Assembly (NCBI GenBank): GCA_010094045.1
Contig: ML986579.1
Coordinates: forward strand, 375,015 to 439,014
DNA length: 64,000 nucleotides
Source: Lojkania enalia
Taxonomy: Eukaryota; Ascomycota; Dothideomycetes; Pleosporales
Direction: 5' to 3'
How positions within the stretch are numbered: position 1 is the first letter of the stretch; every line of letters begins with the position of its first letter. Both the position numbers and the translations under genes were made by a program. The notes under the pieces are model-generated. The model worked only from the letters and a program-made list of their open reading frames with translations, had not been told where the DNA came from and ran no database searches. This document shows positions 36,001 to 46,020 of the stretch, one piece after another.

Positions 36001-36932
36001 CTGCAAGTCATGCCACCAATCGCATAGGTTGCCCGCCATTTATCCGACTTTTGCTTTGGCTGGCTCGCTAGGATATTGTGTACTTGGTCAAGTCTCCCCA
36101 AGGACACATCGAAACCGGCGTCTTCGACTGTGCTCACTAGCTCGCTAACACGGTGTTTCCCTTCAAATACAATGGTTCCACTAGCCGTGAGGAGGTTGAC
36201 ATCTACCGATCGCACCCATGGTAGTTCCTGCACAGCATGTGTGATGCTACTCACACAAGAACTGCAGGTCATACCAGAGATAGCCAAAGTAGCCTTGTAC
36301 AAGGCGGAAGCTGGGGGTGTATCCGTAACAATGAAGTCGTCCGCCAGGGGGTAAAGGAGGGCGTTGTTGGTAGGTTGGTCGAGGTTAATCTTTTCGGCTG
36401 TAACCACAGGTTCCGATTTTAGTGGAAGTCCCTGGACTCCAATACTGACACCTCCGGCCTCCGCTTTGCACTGCTCGCACTGCTCTGTATGCCTCTGTCG
36501 CTTGTGCATGTCTGGATCCTTCGATGCCCGGGAGACGACGTGTGATCGGTTCCACCTCGAAACGGCCTGCTCGAGACTATTCTGCCACTCTTGGTCGTGT
36601 TCGCGAGGGTGTCGAACTTCTACAGCCGCCGAGTCCGCTGGCTGGTCCTGGAATATGCTGTGTATCTCGAAGCCGGCTGCTTCTAGGGAAGCGGAAATAT
36701 CGTCCACTGCAAGGGAGGACTCGTGGCGCAGGACGACGGAATGCGAAACAATAGAGTGAGAAATGAACTTGGGTGCGGGCTGGAGAGCGCTCAAGGACTC
36801 TCGAATGCTGTCGACACATGATGGGCAGTGGAGGTTTGATATGAAAATGGTAGTAGTGACCGCCTCGGGAAAGGAACCGCGCAATTTGGCACATTGATTT
36901 CTGGAGTAAGAGCGTGACATTGTGGCTCGCAT
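33090..36932 (-). CDS. Copper-transporting P1B-type ATPase
   Basis: Single exon, 1280 aa. It pumps Cu(I) across a membrane, either the secretory pathway (Ccc2/ATP7 role) or the plasma membrane (detoxification role), using ATP. There are four N-terminal metal-binding HMA-like domains. The first reads HCPSC at about residue 37, then SGMTCSSC near 222, GGMTCSSC near 309 and an atypical NGMYCHHC near 391. Catalytic signatures are TGES near 698, the membrane CPC (FVIACPCGIG) near 817, DKTGT near 864, SSHPIA in the nucleotide domain and GDGINDAP near 1122. A His/Met-rich loop (MEIHHEGIGMEGGMGMGHHG) lies near the C-terminus before the last membrane helix. Two in-frame ATGs at the start (MRATMSRS) are both possible. 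Copper is the assigned ion from CPC and the GMTCxxC domains. Confidence 0.95.
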   Translation of the reverse strand: MRATMSRSYSRNQCAKLRGSFPEAVTTTIFISNLHCPSCVDSIRESLSALQPAPKFISHSIVSHSVVLRHESSLAVDDISASLEAAGFEIHSIFQDQPADSAAVEVRHPREHDQEWQNSLEQAVSRWNRSHVVSRASKDPDMHKRQRHTEQCEQCKAEAGGVSIGVQGLPLKSEPVVTAEKINLDQPTNNALLYPLADDFIVTDTPPASALYKATLAISGMTCSSCVSSITHAVQELPWVRSVDVNLLTASGTIVFEGKHRVSELVSTVEDAGFDVSLGRLDQVHNILASQPKQKSDKWRATYAIGGMTCSSCVGNVTNALETHTWIEKVDVNLVSNSAMVIFSNKSHLPEIQESIEDAGYDATLDNVVSMDGPENGSLERSIAIRINGMYCHHCPPRITRELAEKYGENYTFELVEPSLSEKVPIVNIRYVPDLPDFTVRNIFQTIMNIDSSFRPSVYHPPTIEDRAREMQARERRRILFRLVLSVVIAIPTFLLGIVFMSLVKPQNPVRQYIEQPMWAGNVPRVSWALFILSTPVYFFAADTFHRRAIKEIRALWRPGSRTPILRRFYRFGSMNMLMSLGTSVAYFASVVELALAATWNSQGDMHDSYFDSVVFLTMFLLIGRFLEAYSKAKTGDAVTSLGKLRPKDAILVTTGGDQVIATDLLEIGDAVRVPHGASPPFDGTVIEGSTKFDESSLTGESRPISKDPSDTVYSGTINKGPPIKVKITSVSGTSMLDQIINVVREGQAHRAPVERVADMITSHFVPFVVLVAIVTWVTWLLLGTTGAIPKSWRGGNDGSGGWALWSLRFAIAVFVIACPCGIGLAAPTALFVGGGLAAKHGILVKGGGEAFQEASSLDCIVFDKTGTLTQGGGPAVTEHTIAGSQDRSNILGIVKALEENSSHPIARAIVAFCNSQLQQSPVVIGVDEVPGKGLKGTFKVRDQEIVAIIGNEAFMSDHHVPIQADRAAMLQTWKTRGESVALAALLVNNPPRDSSPSPTAEGTPFSSEYIDALNKKSWELAAMFSIADPLRPEAPGVIAALQKKGIEIWMLSGDNQTTANAVGSQVGIPASNIIAGVLPDQKAEKIKYLQSSLTKNRKTSLFNIPFLSNLRRRQPKRATIAMVGDGINDAPALSTADLSIAIGSGSDVALSSSSFILINSHLSSLLTLLSLSRVVFRRVYLNFGWALVYNLIAMPVAAGVLYPIVVGKKEMEIHHEGIGMEGGMGMGHHGEKHIRLDPVWASLAMALSSVSVVSSSLALRSRVPGLGFRVKKGEGAAGV

Positions 36933-38151
36933 GCCGGTAACACGCCTTGTCGTTGTGCAATATCCTGGATTGGAATTTTCCTGGACGGGAGACCTGTGGG
37001 GAAACGAGGGCGGAAGGGCAATACTCGAGTGGTGATTAAAGCCGACGGTACAATCGGCCGCCTTAATCTAGGTATACTAGATGTTCACGGAAGCGACGTG
37101 GCACAATAAATGCAGGAAACCCGACTGCAGCGGATTCTCGAATTTATACGCGCTCTGGCACACGCCAGCATCGAATATTCTGGCAGGTCGCACGTTTGGT
37201 TGACCAAGCACGCTGGCTGTGACAGGTTTGGGTTCGCAGAAACCACGCCCGCACAAAAGGCGCATAAGGATAAATGAGGTGTACTATGACGACTGTATGC
37301 AAGAGAACGCCACAGTGGAGAGGCGCACGGTCAGGCGCCATCCGCACAAAACGCGCAGTCGTGGGTGGAGCAAACGGAGGTGGGCAAGAGAATTAGGGCA
37401 AGAATACGATTCCAGGCTCGCGCCAGTCTGGGGTGATATGCAGCTCCCCCACAGCAGCGTTTGGGGCGACAGCTGCAGCAATACTAAGAACAGCCGACGG
37501 GATGACATAGTTTTAATCTGGAGTGTAGGCACGTGGGACTTAGTTCACTGCTGGCTGGGAATCGGGCGAGGAAGAAGCTTGACAGGGATAAGCTTCTCGC
37601 TTATTCGCCGCCCCTCGGGCCTGCATCACCAGCCACAGGGCCATGTATCGGAACCATGCAGGCCGAAGACGGCGGCTGGGAGTCTTTATATTACTTGCCG
37701 CAGGAGGTAAAACTGCTGATGATATTGGTGTGCGAGTATATCTAACAGCCGAATCTGCAGAACCATCGAGACTGGGATTCGATAGGATTATGAATGCGCT
37801 CGGGAATGCTCCAGCAAGATCTGCTGCCTTGCCGCTCTGCCGTCGTGCTACGCCTAGCTCTCTGTGGATGGATGCCTTGTTCCCGGCGCGCTTCACGAAT
37901 CATAAGGGACCCACACTTCGTCGATGCCTGCCTTCACTGACGTTTGGGAGCCTCTTGCGGACCTCTACGGAGTACCGGGAGGACAAACTCCAATCATGCA
38001 GCAGATTACTAGCGTCGTCCTTTTGCTTCCACTCGAACCTGTGAGCAGGAGTCTGGAAACACTCGCTTCGGGTTGTCTCCAATTCGGTTGGGCGTCGACT
38101 GTGTGCCTTGCACACTTCAAACGGACAAAGCTTCATGAGGCTCTGTAGTGC
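36933..38151. other. Intergenic: ATPase promoter and an unresolved coding-like stretch
   Basis: The first few hundred bases upstream of 36932 should hold the ATPase promoter. From about 37530 to 38148 on the plus strand several overlapping frames look protein-like (for example MQAEDGGWESLYYLPQEVKL at 37655, and MPAFTDVWEPLADLYGVPGG at 37924 to a TAG at 38148). I could not join them with convincing splice sites, so no gene is called. Confidence 0.35.
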
Positions 38152-39206
38152 TCAGAAGTCGCCTAGAGATCTCATATCACCTTCTCCTCGTAGAAGTTGT
38201 ACTAGCGCCTTCTCCGCCTCCAGCTCGGCTTCAAGCGTGCTGACCCGGTGTTGAAGCTCCGTGATTCTTGCCTCCTTGGCTTTGACCGTCTTTCGCAAAA
38301 AGTCAGAAGTGTTCTTGTTCCCCTCCATGTGTTTCGAAAGCAACTTAGAAAGCGTCTCTTTGGTTTCACTGCTGACGTCTACGCGCTCATCATGAAGCAG
38401 GTTGAAGACGGCGCGAGCGAGGCCACTCTCAGAGCCATCAAGGCCTACGTCTTTGAATCGCGTTGGCGTTGGGGTCTCAAAGGATGAGGTGGGTGTCAGG
38501 GCCCCCGTTCGAGAGCCCTCGGAGTGCTTGAATTTAGACGGCGTCAGGAGGGATCCGCCAGGCACGGAAAATTTGGTCGGGAAGAGATCCGTGTGATGCT
38601 GTTCGGTTTGCGGGGTCGGAACATCGTTTAGTGAATTATCACCCCTAGCCCACGGAAGATTGCGACTTGCTGGTGTGGTAAACGCATCTATCCTCGCAGC
38701 CTTTCTCGGTGTTTCGGCAGCCGCCATAATCGGGCCCAGCTCGCCTGAATCTGCGGGGCCCATCCCGAACTCGTCGTCATCTTGCTCCGCGATTGTTCGA
38801 CTCCGCTTTCCCGGGCGCTCCGAGGGCGAAGCCTCAACGGTGTACGGCGGAGGCGAGTCTCTCTGCGGGTTAGCAGGCATCGTGTTCCGCGGACGTTCTA
38901 GCTCGCTGCGTGAATTGCTATGGAGGACTCGCTGCTCTCGCGGCTTCGCCTCGTCGTCCCACAGGAAGAACCTGCAGCGACTCTCATCTGTCGATTGCTT
39001 CTGACAGCTGTAAAACCAACGGCCTTTATTCGCCCCCTCTTTCTTCACTTGGAAATGCACTGCCGGTAGATTGCAGTCACCTGTTCTCGTCAGTCTGAGC
39101 CTGGCAAGTTGACGAGGGGCGCAATACAATGCCACTGATGGTTGACGAACCGGCCCTTAGAAGCACTAGCATAGGACGAACGTCTGCGTCCCCTGAAGGT
39201 AGACAT
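38152..39206 (-). CDS. GRF-type zinc finger protein with C-terminal coiled coil
   Basis: Two exons (39128-39206 and 38152-39080) give 335 aa. The 47-bp intron (GTATTG donor, CTGAC branch, ACAG acceptor) splits the codon of a zinc-ligand Cys. Splicing restores the GRF finger QWHCDCNLPAVHFQVKKEG followed by ANKGRWFYSCQK and a downstream CRFFLWDDE, with the Cys set C-x-C...C...C. GRF fingers bind single-stranded DNA or RNA and occur in DNA repair and topoisomerase-linked proteins. The middle is Pro/Ser/Thr-rich with many TP motifs. Residues about 265-325 are a predicted coiled coil (AKEARITELQHRVSTLEAEL). The intron was decisive, because an intronless start at 39135 would lose the first zinc ligand. 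Confidence 0.85.
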
Positions 39207-39687
39207 GGCGGATGCGGCTACGATGCGACAAGTGGTGTTGTCGTCTTTTGTGTGGAGGAAGTTGGATCTTGCAGGTGGGCTGGTCACCTAAGCATGTGTG
39301 AGTGAATGAGGTGGGCTGGGTAGTGGTCCAAGCTCCTGCACAAGGACGGGAACGAAAAGTATAGTACATGCAGGGTCCCTCCATGTTGACCTAATTTTCC
39401 CCCCTCTTTTTCTTTAGCTCTCGCGACTTTCCTCGGTATCGTTTCCATACATGATAGTATTTCAACAAAACTGTTTGCGGTAGCCCCAAGTTCTTGCTGT
39501 CCTCCTCCCATGGCTCTAGCTATGCCTGATTTGCACAAGCCAGGGTTCTCAAGGGGCTAGAACAACACGAAATGTTAACCCTGACATGCGCGGCATTCGT
39601 TCCTTGCCTGATCCGCCACGCATTATGGACTGCCTTCTAACACTGTTCATACTCTAGAACCTGCTATCGCCATTCTTACTCTCCACC
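39207..39687. promoter_or_regulatory. Divergent promoter region of the GRF protein and GT34 genes
   Basis: 481 bases between two divergent start codons. No specific motif could be assigned. Confidence 0.5.
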
Positions 39688-40650
39688 ATGATTGCCCGGT
39701 CGATGAGGACACAGCCCTGGCTGTGGGTCTTCCTATGCTTTTGCGCATTCTTAGGCTGGCACATTAGCGGCGGGGGAAGTCCGATCCCTGCGCAGCCTAT
39801 CCAGACGTCCGATCAGGCTGTTCAGTCTTCTGAAAAGACGCCGCGCATTGCCATTGTGACGTTCATCACTGACCAGAAATCTTATCTCCACATCTCACTC
39901 AAGAATAAAGATCGTAGGCCGACCTGCAACCGTCTTTACACGCGACTCCCTGACATGAGCATCTCGCAGATTACGCGCGCCGCCATGGGTACGACTTCAT
40001 CGTTGACTATGAATCACATACAGATAAAGGGACTTGTTACTGGAAGTTCAACATGATGGAACGATTGATCAAGCAGGGGAAGTGGGACTGGATATGGTGG
40101 GTGGACTTCGACACCCTGATCACCAATACAGATATCAAGGTGGCGGACATCATCCAGGACGAGCTTGCCAATGTCACGAATGCCGATTCGATTGATTGGC
40201 TGCTCACGCACGACTGGTGAGGAACATAGTCCCTAAGTATGGTTGAGTTTCGATATTGATGCCGTTGCTAGTAACGGACTGAATCTTGGCTCCTTCATCA
40301 TGCGTAGCACCGAGCGCGCCCTCGACTTCCTGGCCGAGCTATGGAGATTATCTGAACGGAAGAAGGATGATGGGCACTCACCGAGCGAGCAAGATGCCAT
40401 GGTCATGATTCTGAAGGATCCAACATACTCTGCTAAGACACATGTAGTGCCTCAGTGGAAGCTTAATGCCTTCCCAGAAGAGATTGCTTGCTTCGATGAG
40501 TCGCGGCAGGTCTGGCAGCCGGGGACGTTCATTATACACTTCGCAGGCGCGTGGGCTCATGTGAAGGGCGATGATCCAACCGGACAGTTGATGAACAAGT
40601 ATCAAGACTACATTAACTGGGGTGATTGGAAGCAGTTTTATGATCACTAG
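39688..40650 (+). CDS. Glycosyltransferase family 34 (Gma12/Mnn10-like)
   Basis: Three exons (39688-39913, 39970-40216, 40272-40650) give 283 aa. It is a type II membrane protein with an N-terminal anchor (PWLWVFLCFCAFLGWHI), expected in the Golgi. The catalytic domain shows RRHGYDFIVDYESH, then YWKFNMMERL, the metal-binding DxD in WWVDFDTLITN, and after intron 2 the restored DCNGLNLGSFIMRST block. A His near the end (FIIHFAGAWAHVKGDD) is also typical. Family members add galactose or mannose in alpha linkage to N-glycans or cell-wall polymers. Which sugar is used here cannot be read. The second intron is needed, since the unspliced frame loses the conserved NGLN segment. Confidence 0.92.
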
Positions 40651-42059
40651 TGGCTAAGAAGCGTTTTTGATATTGTGAGAATTTGATTCTCTCTTAGCGG
40701 ATTTTATATATTTGCTGTCAAGATATGTTGAGCGCCATCAATAGCAAGAGCTATACGATTTATTATCGTAGATCTCGTTACAACGATATCTTCAGTAAAG
40801 CCTAAGAATCTAGAAACGTCCGAACGAGCGGGTACAATCTTGGGCTCGGCTTTAAAATGCACCGTCCCTAGAACTACCACATCATGCAGTAGGTCTTTCA
40901 AACTCAGACAGGATGCCTCCCATGCCAACTTCAATAGATTTCCGATACGGAAACCAGAATAGACTGTGGCTACTTTTTCTTCATCCAGCTCTACTTCATT
41001 CGCTATTTGAATGTTGCTAAATCATCTCTTGCCGCTTTCCTTAAAGCACATGCACCGTGTCCTGCAAGAAATCTTCCTGTTGTTTAATTTTACCCATATC
41101 CAATACTACCACATAATCATGCTCTCTTCCAAGTTTTCCTCGCTCAACTCAGAAGTTGCCAGGCTCAAAAAGCCTATAGTAACCTAAGTTTCTCGTTCGG
41201 ATATGCTGCGGTCGGTGACTAATAACACCATTTGTGCTTGGCGTGTAGGATAATTGCTGTCCACGGAGTGTAGGCGTTGCGGGTTTTGAGACCGGTGGAA
41301 TATCTCCAATATTTGTTGCCGCGTTCTTCGCGCTCGACCACCGACAAGATAGGTTAAAAAAAAAAAAACCCCCCAACAATCCGCTGGGCATGCCCCATCA
41401 TTGCAGGCTCCAAATGGACAAAAAAAAAAAAACTGGAAGCAAAGGAGGTTCGGCGCCGCAATTGCGACGCCTACATCCGTCCAAAGCTTACAATGTATCA
41501 ACTCCTAGGCAACGAGGACTCTAGAAGGAACACCTCAACCTCTAAGGTAACAGTTCGATCGATTCTGAAGAGAGGTGAGAAAGAAGAAAGTAGAGGGAAG
41601 ATGGAGGAGAACTGAAGCCTTCAGGCAACCCTGCTACGCTCAGGAAGTCTTAAAACTGCACCTCGGCTATAGTCACTCACTTGGTTCCTAATCGAAGGGT
41701 TGGGGGGATTAGGTGACCAGCGTACGTCGGCAGCCGTTGGTATGAACACCATAACAATTCTTAAAAAACCGTCTTAATTCTTATGAATATAAAGGCGGTA
41801 ATTCTTTGCATGTTGCACCCAATACACACGGAGTGTAAATGTGTCAACACATCGACCCAGGGCATGCACGCGTCGTAGGGTAGACTTTCTTCACTCACAA
41901 ATCGTAGACTGGCACTTTTTAGGGGTCATTAACAGGCCTTTGACGTCGTATATTTGGCTATTTAAAATGTCCTAGATTGATGCATTTCAACTCTGTGACC
42001 ATGTATTAGGCGTAGTACTCGCGAACCACCCTCGTCTAGCGATAACGTGAGAACAGCCC
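40651..42059. other. Intergenic, AT-rich, with homopolymer runs
   Basis: Contains runs of 13 A followed by 6 C at 41356-41374, and of about 13 A at 41420-41432. No gene supported. The right end is the 3' flank of the UBE3D-like gene. Confidence 0.5.
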
Positions 42060-43795
42060 TCAAGCGCCTTCCCCAACATCAAACCTCTCCAGTAACCCCA
42101 CTTTCCATCCCTGAAACCACCTCGCGCCCACCGGTAGTAAGCTTCCTCCCTCCCTCAACCCCCTACGCAACTCTTCAAAGAACTCCCTCGGAAACGCTAC
42201 TTCCTCGACACTCGAACTCTCCTGTGCACCGTCTTTACTCGACATCCAATTTTTCTCTTGATAGAATACTTTCATCGCTCTTGTAGGATCCCGTCGTCCC
42301 CTTGAAGATGAGAAGATGAGATCTGGTGTGAAGACCCACAGCAAGAGCCCCTGCATAGGAGTAGAGGCAGAAGAGGACGGTGACGAAGGTGTATCGGGGT
42401 GAACGTGAAATTTGCGGAGGCCGGTGTTCTCTATGAGGTAGAGAAAGCGGGCAGATATCCATTTGCGGACAGTAAAGGTGCTCATCGAGGGAGTTGAAGG
42501 TGAAACAGTGTCCTTGATGCCGATGCTCCACTTCCATATCCGCCAACCGTCTGCGGGTTCGTCTGGTGTGCCCAGGATATGTCTACATTCTTTACAACAT
42601 AAAGATTCCAGTTCAGAAGAGTCTGCTTTCGTGGATAGCTATTACGTATTAGCTTATGAGCGGACTATGATGTGGTATTAAATGTTAAATTCTATTGGAA
42701 GGAATGTAGCCACGAACTTATCCTGTCAATCCCAAGATGTAGGAGGACAGTGAAACGTAGGGCTGCTCCATCCAACAACATGGCATACCCATCTACCCGA
42801 GGGCGAGGATGCGCGCATATGAAGGGACTTCTACTAGAGACCATTTTTCTTGGGTGGGTAGTATCAGCGATGCTGGCTAGGGAAGGGCCGAGATCACTTT
42901 CTTTTCACCCTGTAATACTACACTGGACAAAATTCATGGGGATGCTAGTATCTGAATGGATGGAAGAGGGATGGCAAGGATCCGTGAGAAGAGGACCTAC
43001 TTCAATGCCTATGCAATCCTGCTCCTTCAGCAAGAAGCTTACTAGATCAATAAAGCCAACACCATTTACAGCCGTCAACCTATTCCCGGCTGCATAGCCC
43101 TTCTTTCCCATAGTCTCTTCATGGGTATGGTCATGCAGATGGTGCTCATCCGGCTTATGGCAATGCCAAAAGTCCATCATCTCGGCCCAATTCTCACTCG
43201 GTAGATCTCTCCATTCGCGGATCTTCCCACAGGGTACTACAGGATTCTCACAAAGCCTGCAGCGAATCTCTAAATTTCTCTTCGAGTTTAGTGAACTGCC
43301 GTCCCATGGTACAATATTCACCTTCCGTTCCTCTGCCTGGACCGCTCCAAAGAAATTGGAGCCCTCGTTCTCTCCAATTTCCAGTCGCAGAGTCAGTTCC
43401 TTGCTCGGCGGCTTCGCAGGGAGTGAGAGCGCGGCATCGCCGCTTCCCTTGACTTTTATGGGTAGACGTGTAGTCGCAGACTCACCCTCATGGGTGACGG
43501 TGATAGAGGACCCGTCTGCGGAGAGCTTCGCTTTGGTTTCACGCGTGTGGAGGCTGTGAAGCGACGCAAAGAGTGCGATTGTCCTGATATGCAAGAGCAA
43601 TTCAGCATATAGAGTTATATTCGACTCATTTGGCCCAAGTGGTCCTGCTGCTGCAGGCTGAGCTTGGAGCACGTTCGGCGAAGCTGCGGAGGTGGCTGTG
43701 GGGGCAGAGGGGTTGGGGCCCGTTAGGACTCTGACCTCATCAGAGGGGAGTCCAAGCGCTTCATAAGCGGAAGTTGGGAGCATCGTGGGTGGCAT
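42060..43795 (-). CDS. HECT-like E2-binding protein (UBE3D family)
   Basis: Two exons (43001-43795 and 42060-42638) give 457 aa. The family (Pfam HECT_2; human UBE3D) binds ubiquitin-conjugating enzymes and is linked to ubiquitin ligase activity. Supporting blocks are LEIRCRLCENPVVPCGKIREW, then LPSENWAEMMDFWHCHKPDE with a His-rich HHLHDHTHEE segment, GVGFIDLVSFLLKEQDC, and in exon 2 LCCKECRHILG with WRIWKWSIGI. The end reads ARWFQGWKVGLLERFDV. Cys and His residues suggest zinc binding. The intron is 362 bp, long for this window, though phases match (0/0). It might contain an unrecognised small exon or an insertion. Confidence 0.85.
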
Positions 43796-44183
43796 GATAG
43801 GGTTGTGAGCGCCATAGCGTCGTCGTCGGAGACAGTGGAAGAGAATGGCTTTGGAGCTTTACAAGGAAGCTCTCAATCAGAGCCGACGTTATTCCGATCC
43901 CGAACTAGATGCGCAGGGCTTAGCGTGCCCAACGTTCTGATTCGGAACTTAGAACCTCGAGGCGACTCAGTAGTATTTGTTAGATGTAATTAGCTTTGTA
44001 GGGCCGGAATGTTTAAAAATTAGTATTAGATATACAGTGAGTACTTGGAAACTGAAAGGCCTAGCGTCTCCCGCATTAAAACTAAGTACCTCCATATAGA
44101 TCTCTTCCCTCCAATTGTGAGCGCAACAGACAAAGATAAGAAACTTTACTACAACCATTGATCCCCTTCCAGAACCCAACCTC
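43796..44183. other. Intergenic between UBE3D-like and Erg26-like genes
   Basis: 388 bases carrying the promoter of the first and 3' end of the second. No gene. Confidence 0.55.
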
Positions 44184-45371
44184 TTATTGTATCTTCTTGC
44201 CCTTGACTTGTGTCTCGTCCTTCTCCCATTCGGCTAAGATATGCCTCACTCCTCTCTTCACTCCCTCGTCGAGATCTACTATCGGCTCATACCCTAATCT
44301 CTTCTTTGCTTTATCGATCGAATGATACTTTGTCATGGTGCTATACCTCACTTGGTTCCTCGTCAACTTAGGTTTCCTGCCTAGAATCCAAAATATGGAT
44401 TCCAGTATCCCTCCAATTGCCCACGCAAAGTCTTGTCTAAGTACCCACACAGACGACAGTGGTAACCTATCGCCACACTCATACCATACTGCTCGCGCGA
44501 AGTCCCAAAAATATACCGGCTGTCCATTCGTAATGAAGAATGCTTCTCCGTCCACTTTCTCGTGATCAAGCGGAACAGTAGGGAGCATTTTGTGGGTGTG
44601 GAGAAGGGCCTGGACCGCGAGGACATGTCCCAGAGCGACATTACCCACGTATGTGAAATCGAAGAGGTTGTCATTTGATCCTACTTGGAACCTAGTCTGC
44701 CTGTTGTAGTACGCGTGGATCATGGGCGGAAGCAATTGGACGTCCCCTTCGCCGAATATGCCCGCGGGGCGAATTGCGCAAGTTAGGAAGCCATCAGTTG
44801 TCCTGTTTGCTTCGAGGACAGCTGTTTCGGCATATGCCTATGTCTATAATCAGTACACCATCCTAGATCCAAAGGGTTCTGTCGTCCGCACCTTGGTGGT
44901 AGTATAGAACTCTGGTTGCGCATCTCCAGTGACCAAGGGCCAGGTTTCATCCGCATTGGTGAGATCATATTTCGGGCTCAGAACCACACTTGCAGAGCTG
45001 GTATACACAAATACCTTTACTCCCGTCTCTTGCGCCGCCTTAAGCAAGTTCTTCGTTCCATCAATGTTAACCTTTGCCACGATCTCCTTCTTCACAAAGG
45101 CGTGCGGGGACGCCGTGTGGATGATTACATCTGGCTTGATCTGAGAAAAGAGCAACTTCAGTTGTTCGTAGTTGGTAATGTCGGCATCGTGGTAGGAAAC
45201 ACTTGGGCTGGGGTTGCGATTGGCATTTGTTCGTAGGTCAAGTACCGATATCTGCGTCTGGGGATGTCGCTCAAGTAGGAGATTGACGATGTGATGACCA
45301 AGAAAACCGCAACCGCCAATAACAGCAACTCTGCCCAAGGATGAAATAACGTTCTGCGTCGCCATATTCAC
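44184..45371 (-). CDS. 3-beta-hydroxysteroid dehydrogenase family, Erg26-like sterol C-4 decarboxylase
   Basis: Two exons (44892-45371 and 44184-44837, 54-bp intron) give 377 aa. Short-chain (extended SDR) fold: VAVIGGCGFLGHHIVNLLLE carries the GxxGxxG NAD-binding motif. YTSSASVV precedes the catalytic site, and the Tyr-x3-Lys pair is in FYTTTKAYAE, where the intron falls right after the Lys codon. The CAIRPAGIFG block follows. Erg26 oxidises and decarboxylates sterol 4-alpha-carboxylates in ergosterol synthesis at the ER. The match in length and motifs is good, but paralogous 3-beta-HSD-like proteins exist in fungi, so the specific sterol role is probable rather than proven. Two start codons (45371 and 45365) are possible. 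Confidence 0.85.
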
Positions 45372-46020
45372 CGTGTTGTTTGTTGGGATACAGCTGAGAA
45401 ATAATTATTTGCTTGCGACCAGGGGCTGCTCTGCAAGGTTATGCTTAGCTCCAGCCCCGCGCTTGCGCGTATCCTTGCTAGCGTATCTTGGGCGATCATT
45501 CACGTCCACAGCGACTCAGGCGCGACTCGCAGGTATGTTTTCAAACCAAAGTCACGCTAGTCAGAGCAAGTTGAAACCCAGAGCAATGGAGGTGATTTTT
45601 CAATCGAAGGCTTTGATACATCATAAAATGAGTTCAATTAGCATAATCGGGCCCACAAGGAATCACGTGCTATAGGATGGATTAGGCACAGAAACCCGGA
45701 GGGAAAATCATTGATATAGTTCCAACGCCATTGTACTTATAGAATCCCGTCCCGTCCGTTGATGTTTCCTTTACGGAGAGCCAAATGCCATGAAAGGACC
45801 AGCCGTGAACTCCTTAAAGTGCATAGTCTGGGCGTATCCCGATGGATGCCGAGATCTGGGTATCAAATTCCTTCTATCAGTCCTGTAGGAGTCATATATT
45901 TGTTTTAATTGTGGCAACTTATATCCCGAGCATAGAGAGCACTGCTAGTACCTATTAGGGAGTCAGCTCAAACGCCACTTTGTAACCTTTCATGAAAGAA
46001 AAAAAGTGAAAGAGTAAGGC
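45372..46020. other. Intergenic, no gene supported
   Basis: Promoter of the Erg26-like gene and 3' flank of the E2 gene. An open frame at 45373-45675 has no motifs. Confidence 0.5.

Noticed and set aside
39688..40056. Unspliced 122-codon frame as the whole gene
   Set aside because: Splicing at 39913/39970 and 40216/40272 restores a continuous GT34 domain with its DxD motif.
42672..43097. 141-codon plus-strand frame
   Set aside because: It covers an intron and part of an exon of the UBE3D-like gene and has no motif. Kept only as a question under the long-intron finding.
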